Origin: Acidobacteriota bacterium
GTDB lineage: Bacteria > Acidobacteriota > Terriglobia > Bryobacterales > Bryobacteraceae
Length of the DNA: 64,000 nt
Direction of reading: 5' to 3'
Assembly (NCBI GenBank): GCA_026394015.1
Contig: JAPKZA010000498.1
Location: 1 to 64,000, forward strand
In this document: one piece after another, positions 9,552-19,404 of the stretch
Layout of the letters: every line of letters begins with the position of its first letter
Position numbering within the stretch: position 1 is the first letter of the stretch
The notes under the pieces: model-generated
Seen by the model: the letters and a program-made list of their open reading frames with translations, nothing else
Databases searched by the model: none
What the model was told of the DNA's origin: nothing
Translations under genes and position numbers: made by a program

Positions 9552-10574
9552 TTATTTGCCTGCGGCCTTGTCCACCACCAGCACGGCGAACGTTCCCGGC
9601 TTGATCGTCCGGCGGGCTGGCTTCGTGGGATCGGCCGCGGGCGTCATTTCATACTCGGCCGACGGCAGAAAAATCTTCTTGGTCTTAGCGTCGAAAGCCA
9701 TCGTCTTCGCGCTGGGTTGGGTCATCACGGCACCCGCGTCCTCGTACTTGTCCGCGGAGATCTGGCGGAACACGTTCAAGATTCCTTCCCCGGTCGAGAC
9801 AAAAATCAGCTTCGCGATCGGATCGAAATGGGCCCAGTCCGCTCCCTTCCCAATCGGAAAGCTCGTGATCTCTTTACCTGACTTCGCGTCCATGACGATC
9901 ATCTTCGGCGTATCGCGGGTGGCGATGAACAATCGTTTGTGCTTGGCGTCGTACGCCAAGCCCGTCGGGACCTTGGCCAAGCCGATCGGGAGGCGTTTGG
10001 TCACCAGGAGCGTTTTGGGGTTAAAAATGACGACTTCGTTGGTGTCTTCACTGTTCAGATAGATCACCCCGTCCGTCAGAATCGCTTGTTCGCCGTCGCC
10101 CTTCACCGCCACAGTCCCAACGACTTCCCCTTTTTCGGCGTCGATCGCGGTGACGTCGTGGCTGCCGTGGTTGTTGGAGAAGATGCGCTTCGAACCGGGG
10201 TCGTAGTAAATCCCGTCTGGGCCGCGGCCCACGTCGATGCGCTTGAGTTCCTTCAGGGTTGCGGGGTCGAACATCAATACCTTATGCTCGGCCCCGTTGC
10301 TGGAGAAGCCATGCTTGAACGGCGGGGCGAGCGCGACGCCATGCACCCCGGGTGTGTTGGCGATGGTGCCGGCGAGCGAGCCGGTGTCGGCGTCGATGAC
10401 GTCCACCTGGGTCCCATGGGAAAGGTAGAGGCGACGCGATGCCGGGTCGAGCGTGATGTAGTCGAAGCCACCGTTGCCGGGAACGGGGTAGCGGGCGACT
10501 ACCTTATATCCGCTCTGGGCTTGGAGCGATAGCGCCAAACAGGCGAACACGACGAGGAATTGTATTTTTTGCAT
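9552..10574 (-). CDS. YVTN/NHL-type beta-propeller secreted protein
   Basis: Signal peptide MQKIQFLVVFACLALSLQAQ, repeated 'GGFDYITLDPASRRLYLSHGTQVDVIDADTG', 'GPDGIYYDPGSKRIFSNNHGSHDVTAIDAEKGEVVGTV'. Confidence 0.85.
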   Translation of the reverse strand: MQKIQFLVVFACLALSLQAQSGYKVVARYPVPGNGGFDYITLDPASRRLYLSHGTQVDVIDADTGSLAGTIANTPGVHGVALAPPFKHGFSSNGAEHKVLMFDPATLKELKRIDVGRGPDGIYYDPGSKRIFSNNHGSHDVTAIDAEKGEVVGTVAVKGDGEQAILTDGVIYLNSEDTNEVVIFNPKTLLVTKRLPIGLAKVPTGLAYDAKHKRLFIATRDTPKMIVMDAKSGKEITSFPIGKGADWAHFDPIAKLIFVSTGEGILNVFRQISADKYEDAGAVMTQPSAKTMAFDAKTKKIFLPSAEYEMTPAADPTKPARRTIKPGTFAVLVVDKAAGK

Positions 10575-10663
10575 GGGCTTGGATCGACTGGCTTCATTAT
10601 GCGCAGATCGGGCAGGGAGGATCAGCATTGCGCCCCGCCCCTCACCACGCTACCCTAATAGGA

Positions 10664-11527
10664 ATGTCCTGGTGGACCCGCAAAACTCCGAGCCTTACCC
10701 CCGAACCCGAAGACCAACGAAACCTCAAAACCGAAGGTCTCTGGGAAAAATGTGATGGCTGCGGCCAGATCATCTGGAAAAAGGATCTCGACGAAAACCT
10801 CTCCGTCTGCCCCAAGTGCGGCTATCACTTCAAGCTCAACGCCGAGGAACGTCTCAACCTCCTGTTCGACGACGCCCAGTGGCAGGAACTCGACGCGACG
10901 CTTCGCTCCACCGACCCCCTCCACTTCGTCGACTCCAAACCCTACGCCGAGCGCATGGTCTCCATGGCCAAAGCCACCGGCCACCGCGACTCCATCATCT
11001 CCGCCGTCGGCCTGCTTAAAGGCCGCCGCGTCCAAGTCTGCGCCTTCAATATGAAGTTCATCGGCGGCAGCATGGGTGCCGTCGTCGGGGAAAAGATCGT
11101 CCGCGCCATTGAACGCTGCCTCGTCGAAAAGTGCCCCCTGATCATTATCTCGGCCTCCGGCGGGGCCCGCATGCAGGAAGGTGCCGTTAGCCTCATGCAA
11201 ATGGCCCGCACCTCCGCCGCCCTCATGAAACTCGATGAAGCCGGTATCCCCTTCATCAGCGTCCTCACTGACCCCACCACCGGCGGCGTCACCGCCTCCT
11301 TCGCCATGCTCGGCGACCTCAACATCGGCGAACCCGGCGCCCTCATTGGCTTTGCCGGCCCCCGCGTCATCGAACAGACCATCCGCCAAAAGCTCCCCCC
11401 GGGCTTTCAGCGCTCCGAGTTCCTCGTCGACAAAGGCTTCCTCGACGCCGTCGTCAAACGCCACGAACTTCGCGACTTCCTCGCCAACGCTTTCCACTTC
11501 TTCTTAGGCCCCGTAGCCAAAAGCTAA
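10664..11527 (+). CDS. accD: Acetyl-CoA carboxylase carboxyltransferase subunit beta
   Basis: Zinc motif 'CDGCGQIIWKKDLDENLSVCPKCGYHF', 'SASGGARMQEGAVSLMQMARTSAAL', 'DPTTGGVTASFAMLGDLNIGEPGALIGFAGPRVIEQTIRQKLPPGFQ'. Confidence 0.97.
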   Translation: MSWWTRKTPSLTPEPEDQRNLKTEGLWEKCDGCGQIIWKKDLDENLSVCPKCGYHFKLNAEERLNLLFDDAQWQELDATLRSTDPLHFVDSKPYAERMVSMAKATGHRDSIISAVGLLKGRRVQVCAFNMKFIGGSMGAVVGEKIVRAIERCLVEKCPLIIISASGGARMQEGAVSLMQMARTSAALMKLDEAGIPFISVLTDPTTGGVTASFAMLGDLNIGEPGALIGFAGPRVIEQTIRQKLPPGFQRSEFLVDKGFLDAVVKRHELRDFLANAFHFFLGPVAKS

Positions 11528-11537
11528 GGATCTCTTC

Positions 11538-13082
11538 ATGCGCCTGACTCTCCTCCTCTGCCTGGCCTTGGCGGCCAGCGCCGCCGACTTCGATCTGCTC
11601 ATCCGTAACGCCCGGATCGTCGACGGCACGGGTAATCCCTGGTTCCGCTCCGACCTCGGCGTCAAGGCCGGCCGCATCGCCGCCATCGGCAACCTCTCCG
11701 CCAAAACCGCCGACCAGACCATCGACGCCAAAGACCGCGTCCTCGCCCCCGGCTTCATCGATGTCCACACCCACATCGAAGGCGCCGTCGAACTCAATCC
11801 CCAAGCCGCCAACTTCCTCTATCAAGGCGTCACCTCCATCATCACCGGCAACTGCGGCGGCTCCCGCACCGATCTCGCCGCCTGGTTCACCCGCCTCGAA
11901 ACCACCAAAATCGGCCTCAACGTCGGCTCCCTCGTCGGCCACAACTCCGTCCGCCGCGACGTCATGGGCACCGCCAACCGCAAGGCCACCCCCGAAGAGA
12001 TCGTCAAGATGCAGGCCATCGTTGACCAAGCCATGCGCGAAGGCGCCGTCGGCTTCTCCACCGGCCTTATCTACATCCCCGGAACCTCCTCCGACACCGC
12101 CGAAGTCGTCGCCCTCGCCCAGGCCGCCAGCAAGTACAACGCCGTCTACGCCAGCCACATGCGCGACGAAGGCCGCAAGGTCAAGGAAGCGATCACCGAA
12201 GCCGTCACCGTCGGCAAACAGTCCGGCCTTCGCGTTCAAATCTCCCACTTCAAGATCGATACCCCCGCCATCTGGGGCTATTCGAAGGAGACCATCGCCC
12301 TCGTCGAACAGTTCCGCCGCGAGGGCGTCGACGTTGTCGTCGATCAGTATCCTTACGATCACTCTTCCACCAACCTCGGCATCACCCTCCCCAGTTGGGC
12401 CCTCGCCGACGGCCAGGCCGCGATCTCGGAACGCCTGAAATCCCCCGGAACCCGCCAGCGGATCACCACGGAAATGCTTGCCGGCCTCAAGAACCTCGGC
12501 CATAAGGATTACTCTTACGCCATCGTCGCCACCTATACTCCCAAGAAAGAGTACGAAGGCAAAAACATCGCCGAAATCGCCAAGATCGAGGGGAAGCCGG
12601 AGACCGAAATGATCCTCGACATGATCGAGAAAGGCGGCGCTCAAATGGTCTATCACTCGATGGGCGACGAGGACATGGAGCGCATCCTCCGCTACCCCAA
12701 CACCGCCATCGCCAGCGACGCCGGCGTCCGCGATTTCGGCGTTGGCATGCCCCATCCCCGCGGCTACGGCACCAACCCCCGCGTTCTGGCCGAGTACGTC
12801 CGGAAGCGCAAAATCCTTACGCTCGAAGACGCCATCCGCCGCATGACCTCGCTCCCCGCCCGGACTTTCAACCTCAAGGACCGTGGCCAACTCCGCGAAG
12901 GCTTCGCCGCCGACCTCGTCCTCTTCGACCCCGAAAAAGTCCAGGATACGTCCACCTATCAAGCCCCCCACGCCTACGCCGTCGGCTTCGATTACGTCAT
13001 CGTCAACGGCCAAGCCGCCGTCGCCGAAGGCAAAATCACCGAAACCCGCGCCGGCCGCATTCTCCGCCACCAAGCCCAGTAA
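11538..13082 (+). CDS. N-acyl-D-amino-acid deacylase family amidohydrolase
   Basis: 'DLLIRNARIVDGTGNPWFRSDLGVKAGRIAAIG', 'VLAPGFIDVHTHIEG', 'ITGNCGGS', 'YASHMRDEG', 'SDAGVRDFGVGMPHPRGYGT'. Confidence 0.93.
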   Translation: MRLTLLLCLALAASAADFDLLIRNARIVDGTGNPWFRSDLGVKAGRIAAIGNLSAKTADQTIDAKDRVLAPGFIDVHTHIEGAVELNPQAANFLYQGVTSIITGNCGGSRTDLAAWFTRLETTKIGLNVGSLVGHNSVRRDVMGTANRKATPEEIVKMQAIVDQAMREGAVGFSTGLIYIPGTSSDTAEVVALAQAASKYNAVYASHMRDEGRKVKEAITEAVTVGKQSGLRVQISHFKIDTPAIWGYSKETIALVEQFRREGVDVVVDQYPYDHSSTNLGITLPSWALADGQAAISERLKSPGTRQRITTEMLAGLKNLGHKDYSYAIVATYTPKKEYEGKNIAEIAKIEGKPETEMILDMIEKGGAQMVYHSMGDEDMERILRYPNTAIASDAGVRDFGVGMPHPRGYGTNPRVLAEYVRKRKILTLEDAIRRMTSLPARTFNLKDRGQLREGFAADLVLFDPEKVQDTSTYQAPHAYAVGFDYVIVNGQAAVAEGKITETRAGRILRHQAQ

Positions 13083-13178
13083 GTGCGCAAGCGAAACATT
13101 GTTTGAACCGCTGTGTTTCTAGTAGGGTAACTTTTCCCACCGGAACGCGGTCTTAGCTTCCAGCAAAGGATTTCTCCC

Positions 13179-13538
13179 ATGCGCTCAATTCTATTCACGC
13201 TCCTCCTCGCCACCGCCGCCTTCTCTGCCGACATCGACGGCAAATGGAAAGGCACGGCTCCCGGCCGCGACGGCAACACCCGCGAGATTGGCTTTGATTT
13301 CAAGGCCGACGGTGGCAAACTCTCCGGCTCCATGATGGGCCCGATGGGCGAAGTGCCCATCTCGGAAGGCAAAGTCGATGGCGGCGACGTGTCCTTCAAA
13401 GTTGTCCTCGAATTCAACGGCAACTCCATGTCGATGAGCTACTCGGGCAAGCTCGAAGGCACCGAACTCAAGCTCAAAATGCAGCGCGAAGGCGCCCCCC
13501 GCGCCATGGAAATGACGCTGAAAAAAGCCGGCTCCTAA
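13179..13538 (+). CDS. Small secreted protein of unknown function
   Basis: Signal peptide MRSILFTLLLATAAFSA followed by beta-rich 'DGKWKGTAPGRDGNTREIGFDFKADGGKLSGSMMGPMG'. Confidence 0.75.
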   Translation: MRSILFTLLLATAAFSADIDGKWKGTAPGRDGNTREIGFDFKADGGKLSGSMMGPMGEVPISEGKVDGGDVSFKVVLEFNGNSMSMSYSGKLEGTELKLKMQREGAPRAMEMTLKKAGS

Positions 13539-13548
13539 CGAACGCAAC

Positions 13549-16500
13549 GTGCGACTGATCTTTGTCCTCTCCTTGATTGCCGCCTCCTTGCAGGCGCAAG
13601 CCACCGGTCTCGTCCGCGCCGGCAATATCCCTATCCCCGGTGCCGTCGTTACCGCTAATCAAGGAGAGCAAAAGCTCGAAACCGTCACCGACGAACAGGG
13701 CCGGTACGAACTGCCCCTGCCCCCGGGAGAGTGGACCCTCACTGTTCAGATGTTCGGCTTCGCGACGGCTACCCAGAAGCGTAAATCCCCCGAAACGCAG
13801 CCCGCCCAATGGTCGCTCCAACTCCGTTCTGCCGGGCAAGCGGCCTCGGAAACGGTCGTCGCGCTTCCCGATCTCCCGGCCTCGGAGCCCCCTCCCGCCC
13901 CTGAACCCGGCGACAACAACGAAGCGTTTCTTCTCAACGGCAGCCTCTCCCGCGGCCTCATCGGTGGGGCGGCAGAAGCTCCTCCTGAGTTCGGTCGCCC
14001 CGATGGCCCTGGCGGTATGCGCCCCGAAGGCGGCCCCGAAGGCGGCGCGCCTCCTGGCGGCTTCGGCGGTGGTCCTCCGGGAGGGGGCGGCGGTTTTGGC
14101 GGCGGAGGCTTCGGCGGAGGACGCGGCGGCGGAGGCGGAGGAGGTGGCTTCGGCGGTCCGGGCGGCGGTCGCGGCCCCGGCGGTCCCCGAGGACCGGGTG
14201 GACCCGGCGGTCGAGACGCCATCCGCGCCCGCCAAGCCCGCGGCGGTGCTGCCACCGTCGGCATTCGGAAGCGCCAGAACAACGGAGTCCGAGGAGCACT
14301 ATCCCTCCAAGCCCGCAACGCCGATTGGAACGCCCGCCCCTACTCCCTCACCGGCCTCCAATACGAACGTCCCGACCAAGCCCAGTACCGCGTCAACGCC
14401 GTCCTCGGTGGCCCCCTCAAAATCCCGAAACTCATCATCGGCGATACGGCGAATTTCAGCCTCTCCTACAACCTCACCTACGGCCGCAACCCCTTCAACG
14501 GCGTCGCCACCGTCCCCACCGCCCTCGAACGTGCCGGCGATTTCTCCGCCTCCCGCACCAACCTTCCCGTCACGATCTACGACCCTCTCTCCGGCCTCCC
14601 CTTCGCCAACAACGTCATCCCCGCCAACCGGATCGACCCCGTCGCCCGCGGCCTCCTCGCCCTCATCCCCAACGCAAACTCGCCCGCCGCCGTCCAAAAT
14701 TACCAGTTCGTCACCGGCGTCCCCCAAAACTCCCAACAACTCAGCCTCCGCCTCAGCCAAGCCCTCAACCGTAAGGACCGCGTCTCTGCCAACATCGGCT
14801 GGCAGCGCCGCACCGGCCAAAACGCCCAACTCTTCGGCTTCCTCGACGAAGCCAACGGCTACGGCTACAGCCTCGACCTGTCCTGGAATCGCAACATCAC
14901 CCAGCGGCTCATCCAAGTCGTCCGCTACCGCCTCACCCGCAACGTCACCGAAAATACCCCCTTCTTCGCCAACACCCGCGACGTCGCCTCCCAACTCGGC
15001 ATCACCGGCGCCTCCCGCGACCCCATCAACTGGGGCCCCCCCACCCTCAACTTTACGAACTTCGGCCGCCTCTCTGACGGCGCCCCCCTCTTCCGCCGCG
15101 ACTTCAATAACAACGTCAACTACGGCCTTACCTGGGTCCGCGGCAAGCACACCGTCCAAACCGGCGCCGACCTCACCCGCAACCGCAGCAACAACCGCAC
15201 CGATTCCAACGCCCGCGGTACCTTCACCTTCTCCGGCCTCGGCACCAGCCGGGTGGATGCCTCCGGCGTCCCCGCCGCCGCCAGCGGCTATGACTTCGCC
15301 GACTTCCTCCTCGGCCGCCCCCAGTCTTCCTCCCTCCGCTTCGGCTCGCCCGCCAACTACTATCGCAGCACCAACTACTCCGCCTTCGTACAGGACGAAT
15401 GGAAGGCCCGCTCGAATCTGAGTTTCAACATCGGCCTCCGCTACGAACTCTTCGGCCCCTACTACGAGCGTTACGACCGCCTCGCGAATCTTGACTTTGC
15501 GTCCGGCCTAACCGCCGTAGCCGCCGTCACCCCGGCCAAAGCGGGCCCCTTCAGCGGCCAGTTTCCCCGCGCCCTCGTCGACGCCGACAACAATAACTTC
15601 GGCCCCCGCATCGGCCTCGCCTGGAAACCCTCCGGCCAGGGCCGCTTCACCGTTCGCGCCGGCTACGGCTGGTATTACAACGGCAACGTTTATCAAAACT
15701 TCGCGACGCGCTTGGCCTCTCAACCTCCCTTCGCCCAAACCGGTACCGTCCAGTCCACCGTCGCCCGTCCGCTCACTCTGGCAAACGGCTTCGCCCAGAC
15801 GCCTTCGCAGAGCATCCAGAATACCTTCGCCGTCGACCGCTCCTACCGCGTCGCCTACGCCCAAACCTGGAACCTTTCCATCCAACGGGACCTCTTCCGC
15901 TCCTACGTCCTCGAAGTCGTCTACCTCGCCACCAAAGGCACCCGCCTCGACATGCAGCGCTCCCCCAACCGCTCCGCTCCCGGCTCCCAACTCGACGCCG
16001 AAGCCCGCCGCCTCATTGGCAACGCCGTCGGCTTTACCCTCGATTCCGCTGAAGCCAACTCCATCTACCACTCCGCCCAAGTCCGCCTCACTCGTCGGTT
16101 TACGAAGGGCATCTCCGGCTCCGCCCAATACACCTGGGGCAAGTCCATCGATAACGCCAGTTCCATCGGCGGAGGCGGCGGCACCGTCGCTCAGGACGAT
16201 CGCAACCTCGCCAACGAACGCGGCCTCTCCAGCTTCGACATCCGCCACAACTTCAACGGCAGCTTCGTCTACGCCCCCATTAAACGCAACAAATGGCTGA
16301 AGGATTGGTCCTTCACCGGCAACATCCTTATGCGCACCGGCACCCCGCTCACCGCCCGCGTCCTCGGCAATCTCTCGGACTCCTCCGGCACCGGCGTCAT
16401 CGGCGCCGGCCGCGCGGATGCCACCGGCCAATCGGTCACCACCGGCGACGGCTTCTTCAATCTCGCCGCCTTCACCCTCCCTCCCTCCGGCCGCTTCGGC

Positions 16501-16737
16501 AACGCCGCCCGTAACGTCATCCCCGGCCCCGGACTCTTCACGATCAACGCTGGGCTCGGCCGTTCGTTCCGTCTCTCCGAACGCCGCCGCCTGGAAATCC
16601 GCTCCGAATCCACCAATCTCACCAATCACCCGGTTTATTCCAACCTCGGCACCACCGTCAACGCCTCCAACTACGGCCTCCCCCTCGCTGTCGCGAACAT
16701 GCGGACCGTCAATCTCCAAATTCGCCTCCGCTTCTAG
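13549..16737 (+). CDS. Carboxypeptidase-regulatory-domain TonB-dependent receptor (Oar-like) with Gly-rich insert
   Basis: N-terminal 'GNIPIPGAVVTANQGEQKLETVTDEQGRYELPLPPGEWTL', beta-barrel 'YSAFVQDEWKARSNLSFNIGLRYELFGP', C-terminal ...LQIRLRF. Confidence 0.93.
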   Translation: MRLIFVLSLIAASLQAQATGLVRAGNIPIPGAVVTANQGEQKLETVTDEQGRYELPLPPGEWTLTVQMFGFATATQKRKSPETQPAQWSLQLRSAGQAASETVVALPDLPASEPPPAPEPGDNNEAFLLNGSLSRGLIGGAAEAPPEFGRPDGPGGMRPEGGPEGGAPPGGFGGGPPGGGGGFGGGGFGGGRGGGGGGGGFGGPGGGRGPGGPRGPGGPGGRDAIRARQARGGAATVGIRKRQNNGVRGALSLQARNADWNARPYSLTGLQYERPDQAQYRVNAVLGGPLKIPKLIIGDTANFSLSYNLTYGRNPFNGVATVPTALERAGDFSASRTNLPVTIYDPLSGLPFANNVIPANRIDPVARGLLALIPNANSPAAVQNYQFVTGVPQNSQQLSLRLSQALNRKDRVSANIGWQRRTGQNAQLFGFLDEANGYGYSLDLSWNRNITQRLIQVVRYRLTRNVTENTPFFANTRDVASQLGITGASRDPINWGPPTLNFTNFGRLSDGAPLFRRDFNNNVNYGLTWVRGKHTVQTGADLTRNRSNNRTDSNARGTFTFSGLGTSRVDASGVPAAASGYDFADFLLGRPQSSSLRFGSPANYYRSTNYSAFVQDEWKARSNLSFNIGLRYELFGPYYERYDRLANLDFASGLTAVAAVTPAKAGPFSGQFPRALVDADNNNFGPRIGLAWKPSGQGRFTVRAGYGWYYNGNVYQNFATRLASQPPFAQTGTVQSTVARPLTLANGFAQTPSQSIQNTFAVDRSYRVAYAQTWNLSIQRDLFRSYVLEVVYLATKGTRLDMQRSPNRSAPGSQLDAEARRLIGNAVGFTLDSAEANSIYHSAQVRLTRRFTKGISGSAQYTWGKSIDNASSIGGGGGTVAQDDRNLANERGLSSFDIRHNFNGSFVYAPIKRNKWLKDWSFTGNILMRTGTPLTARVLGNLSDSSGTGVIGAGRADATGQSVTTGDGFFNLAAFTLPPSGRFGNAARNVIPGPGLFTINAGLGRSFRLSERRRLEIRSESTNLTNHPVYSNLGTTVNASNYGLPLAVANMRTVNLQIRLRF

Positions 16738-16739
16738 CC

Positions 16740-18671
16740 ATGCGCCCCTTCACCCTCCTCCTCGCTGTCTCCCTCCTCGCTCAAGAGCCTCGCGATCCTG
16801 GCCTCGCTACCTTCTCCAGCTCCTCTAACCTCGTCATCGTCAACGTCTCTCTCAAAGGTCGCGAAGACCTCAAAAAGTCCGATTTCAAAATCTTCGAAGA
16901 CGGCAAGCCCCAGGAAATCGCCGTCTTTGAATTCCAGAAGCTGGACTCCCGCCCCCTCCCCGCCGTCCCGATCCCCCCGCCCGCGCCGCTTGTCCCCAGC
17001 GACGAACCGCCGCCGCCGCGGCCGTCCTTCAAAGACCGCCGCCTCCTCGTCCTCTTCTTTGACTTCTCCTCCATGCCCCCCGCGGACCAGATCCGGACCC
17101 AGGAAGCCGCCGCCAAGTTCCTCGCGACCCAGCTAACTACCGCTGACGCCGTCGCCATCTACACCTTCTCCAACAAACTCAAGAAGGTCCTCGACTTCAC
17201 CGACGACCGCAAAACTCTCCTCGCTACCGTCCAGTCCTTCCGCGGCACCGATTCCCTGGATACCACCACCACCGACGTCGACCCCGACGACGACTCCTTC
17301 CAACTCGACGAGACCGAATTCGCCGTCTTCAATACCGACCGCAAACTCGCCGCCCTCGAAGACCTCGCCAAGGAACTCGCCGAAATCCCGGAGAAAAAGG
17401 CCGTCGTCTATTTCGCCAGCGGAGTCCCCAAAACCGGCGTCGAAAATCAATCTCAACTCGCCGCCACCACCAACGCCGCCGTCCGCGCCAGCCTCAGCTT
17501 CTATCCCGTTGACGCCCGCGGCCTCGTCGCCTCCGCCCCCGCCGGCGACGCCTCCGTCGCCTCCCCTCGTGGCTCCGGCGTCTTCTCCGGCCAATCCCAA
17601 CGCCAAAAACGCGACAAAAACGCCGACTCCCAGGAAACCCTTTTCACCCTCGCCAACGATACCGGCGGCAAAGCCCTCCTCGATTCCAACGACCTCTCCC
17701 TCGGCATCCGCCAAGCCCAGAAAGACGTCGAAAGCTACTATATCCTCGGCTACTACTCCTCGAATGAAGCCAAGGACGGCCGCTTCCGCAAGATCAAAGT
17801 CGAATCGACCGCCCTCAAAGCCAAACTCGAATACCGCCCTGGCTACTACGCCGACAAGGTCTGGGCCAAGCTCAACGATGCCGAACGCGAGAAGCAACTC
17901 GTCGACGCCCTCCAACTCGGCAACCCGGTTACGGACCTCCCCATGGCCGTCCAACTCCTCTATTTCCGCACCGCCGCCAACCGGTACTTCGTCCCCCTCG
18001 CCATCAAAATTCCCGGCTCCAGCCTCGCCCCCCAAACCGAACTCGACTTCATCGGCAGCGTGAAAGACTTGAAAGGCCGCACCGTCTCCGCTCTCCGCGA
18101 CACCCTCAAGCTCAAATCCGAACTCGGCGGCCGCAGCCTGCTCTACGACGCCGGCTTCTCCCTTGCTCCCGGCGAATACCGCGTTAAAGTCCTAGCCCGC
18201 GAGAACACGAAAGGCACCATGGGGACTTTCGAAACCCGCCTCGTCATCCCCAATCTCGATTCCGGCCCCGCCGCCCCTGTCTCCAGCCTGGTCCTCGCCA
18301 CCCAACGCGCCCCCTTCGTCGCGCCGAAGAAGGAACGCAAACTGCAGGACCTCCACCCCCTCGTCGCCGACGGCCAAAAGCTACTCCCCTCGGTCACCAA
18401 CGCCTTCCGCCGCTCCCAAACCCTCCGCGCCTTTGCCGAGGTCTACTCCCCGTCTACCACCTCGCTCGCCATCTACCGCGGCAACCGCAAGGTCTTCGAA
18501 TCCGCCCCCAAACAGTCCCAGAAAGCCGTCGAGTTCGTTCTCCCCCTCGCCAAACTTCTGCCCGGCGAATACACCGCTCAACTCAACGTCATCGCGCCCA
18601 CCACCCAGAAATTCGCCTTCGCCCGCGAACGATTCATCATCCTCCCCCCCGTCCTCAAACCGACTCCCTGA
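16740..18671 (+). CDS. VWFA-related domain protein (Acidobacteria type)
   Basis: 'ASSSNLVIVNVSLKGREDLKKSDFKIFEDGKPQEIAVFEFQK', 'RRLLVLFFDFSSMPPADQIRTQEAAAKFL', 'ESYYILGYYSSNEAKDGRFRKIKVE'. Confidence 0.88.
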   Translation: MRPFTLLLAVSLLAQEPRDPGLATFSSSSNLVIVNVSLKGREDLKKSDFKIFEDGKPQEIAVFEFQKLDSRPLPAVPIPPPAPLVPSDEPPPPRPSFKDRRLLVLFFDFSSMPPADQIRTQEAAAKFLATQLTTADAVAIYTFSNKLKKVLDFTDDRKTLLATVQSFRGTDSLDTTTTDVDPDDDSFQLDETEFAVFNTDRKLAALEDLAKELAEIPEKKAVVYFASGVPKTGVENQSQLAATTNAAVRASLSFYPVDARGLVASAPAGDASVASPRGSGVFSGQSQRQKRDKNADSQETLFTLANDTGGKALLDSNDLSLGIRQAQKDVESYYILGYYSSNEAKDGRFRKIKVESTALKAKLEYRPGYYADKVWAKLNDAEREKQLVDALQLGNPVTDLPMAVQLLYFRTAANRYFVPLAIKIPGSSLAPQTELDFIGSVKDLKGRTVSALRDTLKLKSELGGRSLLYDAGFSLAPGEYRVKVLARENTKGTMGTFETRLVIPNLDSGPAAPVSSLVLATQRAPFVAPKKERKLQDLHPLVADGQKLLPSVTNAFRRSQTLRAFAEVYSPSTTSLAIYRGNRKVFESAPKQSQKAVEFVLPLAKLLPGEYTAQLNVIAPTTQKFAFARERFIILPPVLKPTP

Positions 18672-18685
18672 TTTCCTTTCGCCTC

Positions 18686-18694
18686 TGGTATAAT
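18686..18694 (+). promoter_or_regulatory. Extended -10 promoter candidate TGGTATAAT
   Basis: TGn + TATAAT in the short intergenic region upstream of the glucosaminidase-like gene; no clear -35. Confidence 0.4.
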
Positions 18695-18715
18695 AAAGAC
18701 TTGTAACCGCCCCTA

Positions 18716-19261
18716 GTGGAGCTAATACTCCCGGGCTTTCTTTCTTCTCCCGCGTTTGAGCGAGGGCACAAGAGGTTTTATCGTTTGAAGCGTTGGATTA
18801 CTAAGGGTCTCGTCTTGCTTGCCGTTTCCTTTGTCCCCCCCACAGAGATCAAAGCTCAGGAACTGAAAGGCTTAACGACCCTCTCCGACCGTCGGCCCCT
18901 CCGCATCAAAACGTTCTTCCGCAAGCGGGTCTGCCCCGCTCACGAGTACGCAGCGGAGTTCCTCGCCGCCTCCGACAAACAGAAACTCGACTGGAAACTC
19001 CTCCCCTCCATCGCTTTCGTCGAAAGCACCGGAGGGAAGGTCTTCTCCAATAACAATATCTTCGGCTGGGACTCGTGTCGCCACCGCTTTCCGTCCGTCA
19101 TTGCAGGCATCCACACCGTCGCCGACCATCTGGCCAACTCGCCCCTCTACCGCGGCAAGTCCATCGACGAAAAGCTGAAAACCTATAACGCGCAGCCCCA
19201 CTATCGGATCGCCGTCAAAAAAGTTATGGCGCAACTCGAAATGGAACCGATTCCTTACTAG
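18716..19261 (+). CDS. Glucosaminidase-domain (peptidoglycan hydrolase-like) protein
   Basis: 'LLPSIAFVESTGGKVFSNNNIFGWDSCRHRFPSVIAGIHTVADHLANSPLYRGKSIDEKLKTYN'; exact start uncertain. Confidence 0.7.
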   Translation: MELILPGFLSSPAFERGHKRFYRLKRWITKGLVLLAVSFVPPTEIKAQELKGLTTLSDRRPLRIKTFFRKRVCPAHEYAAEFLAASDKQKLDWKLLPSIAFVESTGGKVFSNNNIFGWDSCRHRFPSVIAGIHTVADHLANSPLYRGKSIDEKLKTYNAQPHYRIAVKKVMAQLEMEPIPY

Positions 19262-19404
19262 CCCACTACGCGAATACCGTAGTAGAGCCCGCCAAACACC
19301 AGCACGCTGGCTGCCGCCACCACCAACCAAACCACCATCCGTTCGGAAGTGGAACTCGCCGACTTGGCGTCCTTCTTCATCGTCTCGTCAAGGCTATCAA
19401 ACAT
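19258..19404 (-). CDS. 48-aa single-TM small protein (not in the supplied ORF track)
   Basis: Translated by hand: MFDSLDETMKKDAKSASSTSERMVVWLVVAAASVLVFGGLYYGIRVVG*; SD GGGAGG upstream of the ATG; stop overlaps the stop of the convergent gene. Confidence 0.65.
   Translation of the reverse strand: MFDSLDETMKKDAKSASSTSERMVVWLVVAAASVLVFGGLYYGIRVVG

Noticed and set aside
13577-15421. 614-aa Ser/Pro-rich + strand ORF within the receptor gene
   Set aside because: Out-of-frame reading of C-rich codons; no signal peptide or domain.
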